Shown: positions 10,271 to 18,377, counted from the stretch's first letter. The stretch is DNA of 64,000 nucleotides from Roseinatronobacter ekhonensis (GCF_900499075.1 NZ_UIHC01000002.1:1-64000), one strand, 5' to 3'. The notes: generated from the letters alone by a model not told the origin. Translations and numbers: made by a program.

Positions 10271-10957
10271 CTATGGTTTAGGGGGGCGCTGCCCCCCACG
10301 CGCGTGGCGCGCGTGCCCCCCGGAGTATTTGGGGCAAGATGAAATCAGGGGCACCATGCGGGTGCGGGTTCCGGTCGTGATGGCATGGCCATTTTGGATG
10401 AGGGCTGTCAGCGCGGGGTCGGTCGCGTCGAGGCCGCCGGTATATGCGCCATAAGCCGGCAGGATGACGTGGTCTGCTCCGATCAGGAACGCGGGCAGGC
10501 GGCGGCCTGCCAGCGTGATCTTGGGGTGGTAATGGCCCGAGATGTCGGGGCCTTGGGCGGCGATATGGCGCAGTGTCAGGCCAGCGCGCGTGATCTCGGC
10601 GAGCCCCGGTGCGCGCGGGTCGTGATTGCCGGTGATCCAGAGGCAGTTGTGCCGCGCCGTGATCTGGTCGAGCGTGGCGCGCGCGTCTGGGGAAAGCGCG
10701 CTTGCGGCCGCGTCATCGTCGAAGCTGTCGCCAAGGGCGACAAGGCGGCAGGCGGCGGTGCTGTGCAGATCGGCTATCAGGCGGTCCAGCGTCGCCTGCG
10801 TCTCATAAGGCGGCAGGAGCGCACCGCCGCGCCGCGCCATGCGCTCGGATTTGCCCAAGTGCAGATCGGCCACCAGAAGCGCGTCTTGGGCGGGCCAGTG
10901 CAGTGCACCCGTGGGAAGTGCGGTGAAGCTCTGACCGTGAAAGGTGAAACGCGTCAT
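10271..10957 (-). CDS. pdeM: Ligase-associated DNA damage response phosphoesterase PdeM
   Basis: A calcineurin-like metallophosphoesterase of the PdeM family (TIGR04123), an endonuclease or phosphodiesterase encoded beside the ligase-associated helicase. Metal motifs are D31-L-H33 (VADLHLGKSERM), GDSFDD, TGNHDPRA and SGHYHPK, in the usual order. It starts within the ATGA that ends the helicase gene (10954-10957), so translation is coupled. The conserved part ends near TRTRMVPL. The remaining roughly 20 residues (SSCPKYSGGHARHARGGQ) are encoded by an intergenic repeat and a GC-rich spacer, which suggests loss of the original stop. It converges on the ligase gene with only 17 bases between the stops. 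Confidence 0.9.
   Translation of the reverse strand: MTRFTFHGQSFTALPTGALHWPAQDALLVADLHLGKSERMARRGGALLPPYETQATLDRLIADLHSTAACRLVALGDSFDDDAAASALSPDARATLDQITARHNCLWITGNHDPRAPGLAEITRAGLTLRHIAAQGPDISGHYHPKITLAGRRLPAFLIGADHVILPAYGAYTGGLDATDPALTALIQNGHAITTGTRTRMVPLISSCPKYSGGHARHARGGQRPPKP
10322..10341 (-). repeat. Copy A of a recurrent intergenic sequence (catcttgccccaaatactcc)
   Basis: ggagtatttggggcaagatg here is the exact 20-base reverse complement of 53087-53106. A looser copy lies at 44595-44615. This copy sits inside the 3' end of pdeM. Short conserved sequences of this kind recur in intergenic regions of Rhodobacteraceae (general familiarity, not searched). Their function is unknown. Confidence 0.6.
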
Positions 10958-13389
10958 GCACTGGTTTTGGAGGGGGTTTCGTCAAGCTGCAAGCCCGCTT
11001 CTGCCATCATGCGCGCCGCCTCTTCGTCGAGCAGGCGTTCCGTGCCCGCGCCGCGAATGGGGATGCGGCCTGCTTCCAACATCAGCGGTGCGGCGAAGGG
11101 CGTGACATGCGGCGGTAGGGAATGCACGATATGCGGCCGGGCGCGCAGCATCTGTTCTATCCGGCCGAAATCTGCCAGCCCGCGCATGGATTCGCTGCGC
11201 GTAATGCGCAAGAGCAGATGATCAGGGTCGAATTTGCGCAGCGTGTCATAGAGGATATCGCTGGAAAATGTGGCCTGTTTGCCGGATTTGCGCTGCCCCG
11301 GCAGGTTGCGCTGCAACAGGCCCGAAATGGTGGCGACCGCGCGGAAGGTGCGTTTCATCACGGCGTTTTCGGCAAGCCACGTTTCCATCCCGTCGCGTAG
11401 GCCGTCGGGGTCCAACAGCGGTGCCGGGTCGCGCACCGGGTCGAGCGACCAGACGAGCAACGCGTAATCGGTGGCGACAAGGCCCAAGGGGGCGAGCTTT
11501 GCTTGTTCCATGCGGTGAGTCATCAGCAGGCCCAAGGTCTGGTTCGCGTTGCGCCCCGCGAAGGAATACAGCGCGAAATACCACCGCCCGCCGCGCGAGA
11601 AGCTTTCGCAGGTCATGGTGCCGGGGGTCGGCAGGGTTGCGACCTCTGTCTGAAGGGCTAGCCAGTCAGCGGTATGACCGGGCAGGGCGGCCCATGCGCT
11701 GCGGTCCCCAATGAGGGCCAGAACGCGGGCGGAGAGTTCGGTCGAGGTGGCCATTTTCAACCCGTTGAACACGGCGATTTTCGGCTCGCGCGTGGGTTGG
11801 GGCGTGACCTCAACCACCATGTCGCGCAGGCGGTCATAGCGTACGGTTTGCCCGCCGATCAGGAAGGTATCACCGGGCGAGAGGGCGGCGGCGAAGCTTT
11901 CCTCGATTTCGCCTAGGGGCGCGCCGCCGCGTGGGCCTCGGCGCACCGACAGCAGTTCGGGGGCGACGATGGTGCCAATATTCATGCGGATGTCGCGCGC
12001 GGCGCGTGGGTCGCGAAGCTGCCATTGGCCGCTCTTTTGCATCAGCCGTTGCCAGCGGTCATAAGCGCGCAGGGCGTAGCCGCCGGTTGCGACGAAATCC
12101 AGACAATCGTCGAATTGGGCGCGGGAAAGTGATGCGTAGGGGCCAGCGCGGCGGATTTCATGGAACAGGGAATCGCCATCGAATGGCCCCGCGCAGGACA
12201 GCGTCAGGATATGCTGGCAGAGCACATCCAGCCCGCCAACGGGCGGCTGCCCGTCGCCATCCAGTTCGCCCGCTTGCACGGCTTGCAGGGCGGCGAGGCA
12301 TTCCAGCACCTCGAATCGGTTTGCGGGCACGATGCGAGCGCGCGAGGGGGTATCAAAACGGTGGTTGGCGCGGCCAATGCGCTGGACCAGCCGCTTGATA
12401 TTCTTGGGCGCGCCGATTTGCACTACAAGATCCACATCACCCCAATCGAGGCCCAGATCCAGACTGCCGGTCGCCACCACGGCACGCAATGCGCCCTGTG
12501 CCATCGCCGTTTCGACCTTGTGGCGGGCGTCGCGCGACAGGCTGCCATGGTGCAAGCCGATGGGCAGGTTTTCGTCGTTCACGGCCCAGAGCGCCTGAAA
12601 GAACAGCTCTGCCTGCGCGCGGGTGTTGATGAAGACAAGCGTCAGGCGGGCATCGCGGATCGCGGCCAGCACATCGCGCGCGGCATAGGCACCGCCTGCG
12701 CCTGACCATGGCGGAATGCCGGTTGTGGGCAGCATGGCAATGTCGGGGGGCGGGCCGGGGTCTGCCTGCACGATTTCGGCGCCGCCGATGAACTGTGCCA
12801 AGGCCGCAGGGCTTTCGACCGTGGCCGAGAGCCCCGCTATGCTCAGGCCGGGCGCAAGGGTTATCAGCCGCGACAGGCCAAGCGCCAATTGGTCGCCGCG
12901 TTTGGAGTCGGCCAGCGCGTGGATTTCATCGATCACGACACGCTTCAAGCCTTGGAAGATGCGCGGTGCTTCGGGGTAGGACAGCATCAGCGCAAGGCTT
13001 TCGGGTGTGGTCAGCAGTATATGGGGCGGGTCCACGCGCTGGCGGGCGCGGCGCGTGGCAGAGGTGTCGCCGGTGCGATCCTCTATCCGCAAATCCAGCC
13101 CCAGATCGGCCACAGGCCGTGACAGGTTGCGCGCAATGTCATGCGTCAGGGCCTTCAGCGGTGAGACATAGAGCGTGTGCATTCCCGCCCCCATGTCGCC
13201 CGTGCAGGCATCGGCCAGCGTGGGCAGAAACCCCGCCAGCGTTTTCCCGCCGCCGGTGGGGGCAATCAGCAGAGCATGGCCGGCCGCATGCAGCATCTCT
13301 AGCTGGTGCCGGTGGGGCTGCCAGCCTTGGTCGGCGAACCACTGTTCAAGTGCTGCGGGAATCGTTGGGGGCGGGGCGATCTGTGTCAT
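10954..13389 (-). CDS. Ligase-associated DNA damage response DEXH-box helicase (Lhr-type)
   Basis: A superfamily 2 helicase of the Lhr group (TIGR04121), presumably unwinding DNA for the linked exonuclease, ligase and PdeM. Walker A is APTGGGKT (about residues 43-50), the DEIH box lies in VVIDEIHALADSKRG, motif III is SAT in IAGLSATV, and motif VI is QRIGRANHR in the second RecA domain. A DUF4942-like/Lhr core region with the winged-helix section follows, and the protein ends ETPSKTSA. I chose ATG 13389 (MTQIAPPPTIP; 811 residues) over one 11 codons upstream because homology begins at once. It overlaps pdeM by 4 bases, so the two form one operon facing the exonuclease-ligase operon. Confidence 0.93.
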   Translation of the reverse strand: MTQIAPPPTIPAALEQWFADQGWQPHRHQLEMLHAAGHALLIAPTGGGKTLAGFLPTLADACTGDMGAGMHTLYVSPLKALTHDIARNLSRPVADLGLDLRIEDRTGDTSATRRARQRVDPPHILLTTPESLALMLSYPEAPRIFQGLKRVVIDEIHALADSKRGDQLALGLSRLITLAPGLSIAGLSATVESPAALAQFIGGAEIVQADPGPPPDIAMLPTTGIPPWSGAGGAYAARDVLAAIRDARLTLVFINTRAQAELFFQALWAVNDENLPIGLHHGSLSRDARHKVETAMAQGALRAVVATGSLDLGLDWGDVDLVVQIGAPKNIKRLVQRIGRANHRFDTPSRARIVPANRFEVLECLAALQAVQAGELDGDGQPPVGGLDVLCQHILTLSCAGPFDGDSLFHEIRRAGPYASLSRAQFDDCLDFVATGGYALRAYDRWQRLMQKSGQWQLRDPRAARDIRMNIGTIVAPELLSVRRGPRGGAPLGEIEESFAAALSPGDTFLIGGQTVRYDRLRDMVVEVTPQPTREPKIAVFNGLKMATSTELSARVLALIGDRSAWAALPGHTADWLALQTEVATLPTPGTMTCESFSRGGRWYFALYSFAGRNANQTLGLLMTHRMEQAKLAPLGLVATDYALLVWSLDPVRDPAPLLDPDGLRDGMETWLAENAVMKRTFRAVATISGLLQRNLPGQRKSGKQATFSSDILYDTLRKFDPDHLLLRITRSESMRGLADFGRIEQMLRARPHIVHSLPPHVTPFAAPLMLEAGRIPIRGAGTERLLDEEAARMMAEAGLQLDETPSKTSA

Positions 13390-13453
13390 GTTGCGGTGCA
13401 AGTTAGCGCGCTGTGACGGCACGGGAAGTGGCCGGAATTACATATAAACTTTA

Positions 13454-13463
13454 TAGTATACAT
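13454..13463. promoter_or_regulatory. Candidate GntR-type operator before the tct operon
   Basis: TAGTATACAT, centred on the palindrome GTATAC, lies 51 bases before the tctC start in an AT-rich stretch. FCD-type GntR regulators of organic-acid transporters commonly bind TNGTATACNA-like sites. No regulator gene is adjacent, so this is a weak pattern match. Confidence 0.3.
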
Positions 13464-13513
13464 GTGTAATTTGCCCTGTTAGGCTCTGCCCACATCACTA
13501 GGGAGGATGGACT

Positions 13514-14464
13514 ATGAAAAAGACGATGAACACAAGTTTTGCCTGTATGCTTGGGGCTGCGGCCGGGGTGGCCCTCGCCGCGCCTGCCTATGCGCAGGAT
13601 TTCCCCGAACGTGCGATCGAATATATCATTCCGTTCAATCCGGGCGGCGAATCCGACATCACCGCGCGGATGCAGGAACCGATGATGGAAGAGGCGCTGG
13701 GCGTCGGCGTCAATGTGCGCCACCAGCCCGGCGGTGGCGGCGCGGTCGCCTGGGCCGAGTTCCAAGGCAATGCCGAGCCCGATGGACACGAGATTATCGG
13801 CATCAACCTGCCGCACATCGTGGGTCAGCCGATCCAGCGTGACAACGCCGGGTATGAAACCGAAGGCTTCGACATCATCACATGGTTCCACTTCACGCCG
13901 CATGTGCTGGTTGTGCGCGCAGACAGCCCGTTCCAGTCGCTGGAAGACCTTGTGGCCTTCGCCAAGGAGAACCCGCAATCGCTGACCGTTGGCGGGTCCG
14001 GCACCTTCTCTGGCAACCATCTGGAAACCCTGCGGATGGAACAACTGACCGAAGCCGACGTGACCTACATTCCGTTCACCGGCACAGGCCCGTTGCCCGC
14101 TGCCATTTTGGGTGGGCACGTAGGCGCGGTGATCTCGAACTCCACGCTGGGTGTGCAGATGGGCGATGATGTGCGCGTGCTGGCCGTGGCCGCAGAAGAG
14201 CGGCTAGACGTTCTGCCCGATGCGCCGACCTTTACAGAACTTGGCTACGACATTGTCGGTGGCACATTCCGTGGGGTGGCCGCGCCAAAGGGAACTCCGC
14301 AAGAGCGTATCGACATGCTGGCTGACCTGTTCACCGACATGAACGAGACAATGGCCGAGCGTCAGGTGCCAATGGGCTTCCAGATGACCGATATTCGCGG
14401 TCAGGCTGCGGTCGATCTGCTGGCGCGCCTGCGCGACCAGTATGGCGATTTCCTGACGCAGTAA
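13514..14464 (+). CDS. tctC: Tripartite tricarboxylate transporter substrate-binding protein (TctC/Bug type)
   Basis: A periplasmic receptor that captures a carboxylate and delivers it to TctAB. The 316-residue protein has a signal peptide (MKKTMNTSFACMLGAAAGVA, probable cleavage after AYA at residue 27) followed by the Bug-family start DFPERAIEYIIPFNPGGESD and the second-lobe region VAAPKGTPQERIDML. A strong gggagg ribosome site precedes the ATG. It heads the operon tctC-tctA-tctB-dehydrogenase, with a hairpin (14474-14504) behind it that would let TctC be made in excess of the membrane parts. The ligand cannot be read from sequence. The downstream dehydrogenase hints at a 2-hydroxyacid. Confidence 0.92.
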   Translation: MKKTMNTSFACMLGAAAGVALAAPAYAQDFPERAIEYIIPFNPGGESDITARMQEPMMEEALGVGVNVRHQPGGGGAVAWAEFQGNAEPDGHEIIGINLPHIVGQPIQRDNAGYETEGFDIITWFHFTPHVLVVRADSPFQSLEDLVAFAKENPQSLTVGGSGTFSGNHLETLRMEQLTEADVTYIPFTGTGPLPAAILGGHVGAVISNSTLGVQMGDDVRVLAVAAEERLDVLPDAPTFTELGYDIVGGTFRGVAAPKGTPQERIDMLADLFTDMNETMAERQVPMGFQMTDIRGQAAVDLLARLRDQYGDFLTQ

Positions 14465-14473
14465 TCGTCAATT

Positions 14474-14504
14474 CCCCCGGCGGGATCTTTCGCCGGGGGT
14501 CTTT
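14474..14504 (+). terminator. Intercistronic hairpin after tctC
   Basis: CCCCCGGCG-ggatcttt-CGCCGGGGG is a perfect 9-bp stem followed by TCTTT. It lies 10 bases after the tctC stop and 27 before tctA, so it is likely a partial terminator or an RNA-stabilising 3' structure within the operon. Confidence 0.75.
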
Positions 14505-14530
14505 ATGTCTTCAACCCATAAGGACCGATC

Positions 14531-16030
14531 ATGGATGTCCTGATCGCGGCGGCCTTGGCCGTCATGCAACCGCATATGCTGCTGATCGTGCTGCTGGGTG
14601 TTACGGCGGGCTTGTTCGTCGGGGCGCTGCCGGGGCTGACGGCCACCATGGCGCTGGCACTGATGCTGCCCTTCACCTTCGCGATGGACGCGCTGGAAGG
14701 GCTGGTTGCGCTGGGTGCGGTCTATATGGGCACGATCTATGGCGGCGCTTTCACGGCGATCCTGATCAACACCCCCGGCACGCCGTCGTCTATTGCAACC
14801 ACGTTTGACGGGCACCCAATGGCCAAACAGGGCCGCGCGCTGGAAGCGATCAGCATTGCCACGATTGCCTCTGTGGTAGGGGGCGTGGTTGGTGTGACAT
14901 TCCTTCTTCTCGCCGCGCCGCCGTTGGCGCAGCTGGCGCTGAAATTCGGCCCATCAGAAATGTTCTGGGTTGCCATTCTGGGCCTGACGCTGATCGGATC
15001 GCTGGCCACCGGATCGGTGCTGAAAGGGCTGCTGGGCGGCGCGATCGGGCTGATCATCGGCACCATCGGGATTTCGCCTATCGGTGGCGAAACGCGCTTT
15101 ACCTTCGGTTGGGTCCCTTTGCAGGCTGGTATTTCGCTGATTGTGGCACTGATCGGCCTGTTCGTGATCCCCGAACTACTAAGCATGATGCGGCAGGGCC
15201 GCGCCGCCATCGACACGACCACCGGCCTTGGCGATGGTGGATTCCGGTTCGGCACCGCGCTGCGAACGGTGTTTGCAAAACCCGTGAACCTGATCCGCTC
15301 TTGCGTGGTCGGGCAGATCATTGCGATCATTCCGGGGGCGGGCGGGTCGATCACATCGCTTGTCGCCTATAATGAGGCCAAGCGCGGATCGGACGACCCC
15401 GACAGCTTCGGCAAAGGCAACCCCGAGGGGCTGGTCGCGTCAGAATCCAGCAACAATGTGATGGTTGCCGGCTCTATGGTGCCGCTGTTGACGCTGGGCA
15501 TTCCCGGCGCGCCGCCCGATGCCGTTATCCTTGGCGTCATGCTGCTGCACGGGCTGCGCCCCGGTCTGGACCTGTTTGCCGAAACCGGCGTTCTGGCCAA
15601 CGGGTTTATCATGTCGATGGGCCTTGCCGCGCTTATGTTGATCCCCGTGGGGCTTCTGGGCGGACGGTTGATCTATCAGGTCATCATGCGCACGCCGCAC
15701 TATTTCCTTGTGCCGACCATTCTTGTCATCACCATGCTGGGCACCTACGCGCTGCGCAACAACCTTGTCGATGTCGCGCTGATGCTCGGGCTTGGCGTCG
15801 TGGGCTTCGGCATTCGTGGGCTGGGGCTGGATGCCGCGCCCATCGTGCTGGGCCTGATCCTCGGCACAATCGCCGAACAGGGCTATGTGCAGACCATATT
15901 GGGCGGCATGGCAATGGACATCCCACAACTGCGGTTGCTGGAAAACACCCTCAGCCAGATCCTGATCGTGCTGACTGTTGCGGTCATCGGCTGGACGGCG
16001 TGGCCCAAAAGCCGCAGGCGAAAGGACTGA
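14531..16030 (+). CDS. tctA: Tripartite tricarboxylate transporter, large permease (TctA)
   Basis: The large membrane subunit, which moves the substrate across the inner membrane using an ion gradient. 499 residues with about twelve hydrophobic segments. Family motifs are near the N-terminus (GVTAGLFVGALPGLTATMAL), GGAFTAILINTPGTPSS, IPGAGGSITSLVAYNEAKR and LGIPGAPPDAVILGVML. An AAGGA ribosome site lies upstream. It is followed after 3 bases by tctB. In most tct operons the order is C-B-A; here the small subunit comes last, a known variant. Confidence 0.95.
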   Translation: MDVLIAAALAVMQPHMLLIVLLGVTAGLFVGALPGLTATMALALMLPFTFAMDALEGLVALGAVYMGTIYGGAFTAILINTPGTPSSIATTFDGHPMAKQGRALEAISIATIASVVGGVVGVTFLLLAAPPLAQLALKFGPSEMFWVAILGLTLIGSLATGSVLKGLLGGAIGLIIGTIGISPIGGETRFTFGWVPLQAGISLIVALIGLFVIPELLSMMRQGRAAIDTTTGLGDGGFRFGTALRTVFAKPVNLIRSCVVGQIIAIIPGAGGSITSLVAYNEAKRGSDDPDSFGKGNPEGLVASESSNNVMVAGSMVPLLTLGIPGAPPDAVILGVMLLHGLRPGLDLFAETGVLANGFIMSMGLAALMLIPVGLLGGRLIYQVIMRTPHYFLVPTILVITMLGTYALRNNLVDVALMLGLGVVGFGIRGLGLDAAPIVLGLILGTIAEQGYVQTILGGMAMDIPQLRLLENTLSQILIVLTVAVIGWTAWPKSRRRKD

Positions 16031-16033
16031 CCC

Positions 16034-16486
16034 ATGCGCGTACGACTGAATACCGAATTGCTGGGCGGATTGTTCGGCATGGCCTTGGCCGCGATCTTCT
16101 ACTTCAACCGGGGCAATGTCGGGTTCCTCAGCGCGGTTTTCCCCAACACGGTGCTGGCAATTCTTGGCGTGCTATCGGCCGTTCTGATTCTGCGCGGGCT
16201 GATCGCGGGCGAGCCCACCACGCTGTCGCTTGAGGGCACAGGATCGGTGCTGTTCGGGATCGCCGTCATGGCGCTCTGGTGGATCGGGATCAAATATGTC
16301 GGCTTTGTCACGACCTCTGTGCCGCTCTTCGCGGCGCTGGCGCTGGTCATGAAACGGCGCGCCGGTCCGCTTGCGCCGCGCGACTACCTGATCGCGCTGG
16401 CCGTTGCGCTTGTTGTCGTTGGCGGCTTTTTCTGGGTGTTTACCGAAGTTCTGGGCATTCGCCCCTTCCGCGCACCATTGCTGTGA
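16034..16486 (+). CDS. tctB: Tripartite tricarboxylate transporter, small permease (TctB)
   Basis: The small membrane subunit of the TctABC carrier. 150 residues with four predicted membrane spans (about 10-28, 40-57, 74-108 as a pair, and 118-140), the TctB layout. Sequence conservation in this family is weak, so the call rests on size, topology and its place 3 bases after tctA. It ends in GIRPFRAPLL, typical of TctB proteins. Confidence 0.88.
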   Translation: MRVRLNTELLGGLFGMALAAIFYFNRGNVGFLSAVFPNTVLAILGVLSAVLILRGLIAGEPTTLSLEGTGSVLFGIAVMALWWIGIKYVGFVTTSVPLFAALALVMKRRAGPLAPRDYLIALAVALVVVGGFFWVFTEVLGIRPFRAPLL

Positions 16487-16506
16487 TAACCAAGGAAAGA
16501 CCCTGA

Positions 16507-17430
16507 ATGGCTCGTGTCGTCATCTCCGAATTCATGGACGAACCCGCAATCGACTGGCTGCGTGCGCGTCATGACGTGACCTATGACCCGACGCTGATCG
16601 ACGATCCCGCCGCCTTGCGCGCGGCCTGTGCCGAGGCCAGCGCGCTGATCGTGCGCAACCGGACGCAGGTCGATGCGGCGCTGATGGATGCCGCCCCCGG
16701 CCTGCGCGCCATCGGGCGCTTGGGCGTGGGGCTGGACAATATCGACACTGAAACCGCCAAGGCACGCGGGGTTGCCGTGTTTCCGGCCACCGGCGGCAAT
16801 GTCACCTCTGTCGCGGAATATGTCATCACGGCCGTCATGGTGTTGCGCCGGGGCGCGTGGCTGGGCAGCGCCGACGTGCTGTCGGGCGCATGGCCGCGCC
16901 AGCGCATGATGGGGCTGGAGGTGGCGGGCGCGACCTTGGGCCTTGTGGGCTTTGGCGCGATTGCGCAGGCCACGGCAGAGCGCGCGCGCGCCCTTGGCAT
17001 GTCGGTCGCGGCCTATGACCCGTTTTTGCCCGCCGATGCCTCGGCTTGGGACGGTGCCGCCCGGTTCGACGATCTGGATGCACTGGTTGGCCATGCCGAT
17101 GCGCTCAGCCTGCATGTGCCGCTGACCGACACCACGCGCGGGCTGTTCGGGGCGGACCGGCTGGCAGCAATGAAACCGGGGGCTGTCCTGATCAACACCG
17201 CGCGCGGGCAGATCGTGGATGAAAGCGCTTTGGCGGACGCCCTTCGCGCGGGCCATCTGGGCGGGGCGGCAATGGATGTGTTCGCGTCTGAGCCCTTGGG
17301 CGCGGGCAGCCCGCTTGCAGGCGCGCCCAACCTGATCGCCACCCCCCATATCGCGGGTGTCACTGTCGAATCGAACACACGGATAAGCTTGATCACGGTG
17401 CGCAATGTCGATGGGGCCTTGGGCGGGTAG
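16507..17430 (+). CDS. D-2-hydroxyacid dehydrogenase (NAD(P)-dependent)
   Basis: Oxidises a 2-hydroxyacid to the 2-oxoacid, or the reverse. 307 residues of the SerA/LdhA superfamily. The Rossmann motif is LGLVGFGAIAQATAERAR. The catalytic triad is visible as R in NTARGQIVDE, E in DVFASEPLG and H in TPHIAGVTVESN. The short length and absence of an ACT domain exclude classical 3-phosphoglycerate dehydrogenase. As last gene of the tct operon (20 bases after tctB, with aaggaaag before the ATG), it probably acts on the imported compound. Sulfolactate, tartronate or another hydroxyacid are all possible. SlcC, a sulfolactate dehydrogenase, is encoded beside a TTT-type importer in some bacteria, but no other sulfolactate genes are seen here. 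Confidence 0.88.
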   Translation: MARVVISEFMDEPAIDWLRARHDVTYDPTLIDDPAALRAACAEASALIVRNRTQVDAALMDAAPGLRAIGRLGVGLDNIDTETAKARGVAVFPATGGNVTSVAEYVITAVMVLRRGAWLGSADVLSGAWPRQRMMGLEVAGATLGLVGFGAIAQATAERARALGMSVAAYDPFLPADASAWDGAARFDDLDALVGHADALSLHVPLTDTTRGLFGADRLAAMKPGAVLINTARGQIVDESALADALRAGHLGGAAMDVFASEPLGAGSPLAGAPNLIATPHIAGVTVESNTRISLITVRNVDGALGG

Positions 17431-17548
17431 CACACTTATGCACGCAGATTTATAGTTCGGAAAAAATGCTAAAAAAAGGAGTTTTTGGAATCTTGCTTAT
17501 ATCATTGAAAAAGCTGACGAAAAAGGGGCTCCCTATTTGACAAACTCG

Positions 17549-17854
17549 TTACTCAGATAGGCGCTCCCACGTTCCACTGTCTTTGCACTCCATCTTAATG
17601 CTATCCGAGCGTGGCCCATTTTCGATCGCCCCGACACTGTAAAATTCATCAGCAGCGATGCACCCAGACGCTCTGCCTTCTGTGGGTTCCCATGTGAAAT
17701 CCGTGGAGCAGACCGCAGTCCGCCCTCCCGTATGAGCTATGGCACCCGGAGAGAAGCTAAGACTGCCTATCCAGCACTTGCTCTGTTCTGCAACTTGCGC
17801 CGATACAGGAGCATAAACAACAGCACACAATACGCAGACCATCAGTCGTCGCAT
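17549..17854 (-). CDS. Small exported protein of unknown function
   Basis: 101 residues. I do not recognise the family. The N-terminus MRRLMVCVLCAVVYAPVSAQ is a typical Sec signal peptide with probable cleavage after VSA (residue 19), so the mature protein of about 82 residues should be periplasmic. It has four cysteines in the mature part (SKCWIG, AVCSTD, SGCIAA, MECKDS), enough for two disulfides, and no lipobox. Codon use is AT-rich, unlike the neighbours, consistent with transfer. A 39-codon gene lies 21 bases upstream in the same direction and may be co-transcribed. Spurious translation is possible, but the signal peptide and cysteine spacing argue for a real gene. Confidence 0.6.
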   Translation of the reverse strand: MRRLMVCVLCAVVYAPVSAQVAEQSKCWIGSLSFSPGAIAHTGGRTAVCSTDFTWEPTEGRASGCIAADEFYSVGAIENGPRSDSIKMECKDSGTWERLSE

Positions 17855-17875
17855 GTCTTGCTCTTGTCGTTCAAT

Positions 17876-17995
17876 TTAGTCTCCACTAGATTGCGAAGTT
17901 TTTTCGAGCTTAGCTTCGCCGTCGTTTGTTTCCCAATAGCGGGTGGCTTCTCTGAAGCGTCCAATTTGACCCTTTCTAGCGTCAGCAATTTTCAT
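17876..17995 (-). CDS. Hypothetical 39-residue protein
   Basis: A short frame beginning MKIADARKGQIGRFREAT and ending KTSQSSGD at TAA (17876-17878). AAAGGGG sits 6 bases before its ATG, the best ribosome site in this low-GC patch. It is charged, soluble and without cysteines. It ends 21 bases before the exported 101-residue protein on the same strand, suggesting a two-gene unit. I do not recognise it. Its start overlaps by 2 bases the start of a possible gene on the opposite strand at 17994. Confidence 0.4.
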   Translation of the reverse strand: MKIADARKGQIGRFREATRYWETNDGEAKLEKTSQSSGD

Positions 17996-18341
17996 GATGG
18001 ACCCCTTTATATCAGAACCCTACGAATCCACAATCTATACACACGAAGCTGGCGACAACGGTTTGGCTATGGTTAAAAAAGTCGGTCCAGATCGTGCTAG
18101 TAAATGGCTGCTCATCGGGGTAGGCGATCTCAACACGTTCCAACTAAAAAGCGAAGGCAGACGGCTTGGTGAAAGGCTCTCTAGAAACTGTAGGCCTTAC
18201 TGGACCATCGAATATTCTGCTGTTGAGCTGAACTTGGGATTTTTCAGCTCTGACAACGCAAACGCCCTCCTTGATACGGCAACAAACCAAGTTCTAAACC
18301 AAGCAGCTTTGAACGGTTTTGGCTCATGTCTGAAAGCTTAA
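17994..18341 (+). CDS. Hypothetical protein, uncertain
   Basis: 115 residues, beginning MMDPFISEPYESTIYTHE and ending NGFGSCLKA. The composition looks like a real soluble globular protein and there is no signal peptide or membrane span. I see no ribosome site before either ATG (17994 or 17997), and the start collides with the minus-strand gene at 17995, so at most one of the two is likely to be translated efficiently. An internal start at the ATG of MVKKVGPD (about 18069) is another option. No family recognised. Confidence 0.35.
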   Translation: MMDPFISEPYESTIYTHEAGDNGLAMVKKVGPDRASKWLLIGVGDLNTFQLKSEGRRLGERLSRNCRPYWTIEYSAVELNLGFFSSDNANALLDTATNQVLNQAALNGFGSCLKA

Positions 18342-18377
18342 TCCTAAAACGATGCATCATCTGTGGGGCTAAGTCCA

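Larger units (their letters stand above)
17431..18377. other. Low-GC patch between two high-GC blocks
   Basis: This stretch is visibly AT-rich compared with its neighbours, including runs such as aaaaaatgctaaaaaaagga near 17461-17480. It holds only short genes of unknown family (17549-17854, 17876-17995 and possibly 17994-18341). Composition and gene content suggest acquired DNA. I found no integrase, tRNA or clear flanking repeats. Bases 17431-17548 carry no gene I can support. Confidence 0.6.

Noticed and set aside
17732-18076. Plus-strand frame of 114 codons in the low-GC patch
   Set aside because: Antisense to the signal-peptide protein and the 39-residue gene; no ribosome site; composition not protein-like.
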